From Procambarus clarkii (lineage: Eukaryota > Arthropoda > Malacostraca > Decapoda > Cambaridae), in the NCBI RefSeq assembly GCF_040958095.1, contig NC_091172.1, positions 25,248,562-25,312,561 on the forward strand: a DNA stretch of 64,000 nt. The letters run 5' to 3'. The notes under the pieces were generated by a model. The model was not told where the DNA came from, made no database searches, and was given only the letters and a program-made list of their open reading frames with translations. Positions 63,668-64,000 of the stretch are shown here, one piece after another. How positions within the stretch are numbered: position 1 is the first letter of the stretch; every line of letters starts with the position of its first letter. The position numbers and the translations under genes are program-made.

Positions 63668-64000
63668 TTGTTTTGGTGGGGAGGCTCAGTTGTGGTGGGT
63701 CTTGGGGGAATGTTGTTATGTAGAGGGGGTGGCAGATTGGGGGTTTTCTGTGACTGACATTGAATGTGGTGAGATGTGCGGCAGCTTGGGGGGTTTATAA
63801 GTGACATGTTAAGAAGGGGATTATTAGTGACGGAAGTTGATTGGGGTGACGTAGGGTGGCAACTTGGGGTTCACTGTGACGGACTATGAATGCGGCGAGG
63901 GGTGGGTGAAGGGGGTGGGGCTGGCAAATCCATCTAACCACGTGGTCAGGATACAATAACTAAGAAACTTACATAAGTACCTATAACTGGCAGGCAGCCG

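Overview
This is eukaryotic DNA, almost certainly from a decapod crustacean and probably a crayfish-like one. The evidence is: spliced genes with GT-AG introns; a leucine-rich-repeat gene of the type called 'oplophorus-luciferin 2-monooxygenase non-catalytic subunit-like' in crustaceans; TTAGG-type telomere-like motifs; very long (AC)n and (TA)n microsatellites; and many LINE 3' ends and tRNA-derived SINEs of decapod type. The species call is inference. There are no operons, CRISPR arrays or prokaryotic signals.

Five protein-coding genes can be supported, and four can be assembled with consistent intron phases. (1) At 4144-4508 lies only the last exon of an LRR-protein gene on the + strand. 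(2) At 11590-23986 a complete seven-exon + strand paralogue encodes 606 aa: signal peptide, a low-complexity N-terminal extension with seven to eight 13-aa repeats, a Cys-rich N-cap, LRRs and a Cys-rich C-cap. (3-5) Three brain protein I3 (BRI3)-like genes follow: BRI3-A on the - strand (34626-30350, 147 aa), BRI3-B on the + strand (42769-44323, 109 aa) and BRI3-C on the + strand (56163-59269, 184 aa). Each BRI3 gene has an intron exactly between the CPxCR motif and the membrane segment. Their N-terminal regions differ: PPxY/Tyr-Gly-Pro rich, Gly-His rich, and a long Pro-Thr tract.

The rest is repeat. LINEs of at least four lineages are present: RNase-H-bearing elements at 2.1-3.5, 6.9-7.3, 39.1-39.5, 45.2-46.1 and 54.4-54.6 kb; a CR1/L2-like family at 0.8-1.9, 4.9-5.5 and 25.4-27.6 kb; another at 61.8-62.9 kb; and an element with a putative restriction-like endonuclease at 50.4-51.8 kb. 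There are several tRNA-derived SINE families, a terminal-inverted-repeat MITE (42.05 and 57.59 kb), and foldback elements including a perfect 111-bp hairpin at 61567. A decayed multicopy ORF lies at 13.2-14.2 kb on the - strand.

Minisatellites are abundant: 31 bp (10.4-11.3 kb), 37 bp (21.1-21.5), 17 bp (28.3-28.7), 42 bp (32.6-33.0), 20 bp (37.6-38.1), about 23 bp (40.1-40.9), and 30 bp in two opposed arrays (46.98-48.57 and 49.28-50.10) around a 40-bp array.

The main points of interest are: the assembled LRR gene with its repeat-built, dibasic-containing N-terminal extension; the three-gene BRI3 cluster; exons whose splice acceptors directly abut very long (TG)n or (CT)n-(CA)n microsatellites; successive LINE insertions into the (AC)n tail of the previous copy; and one minisatellite motif that recurs with different periods and in opposite orientation.
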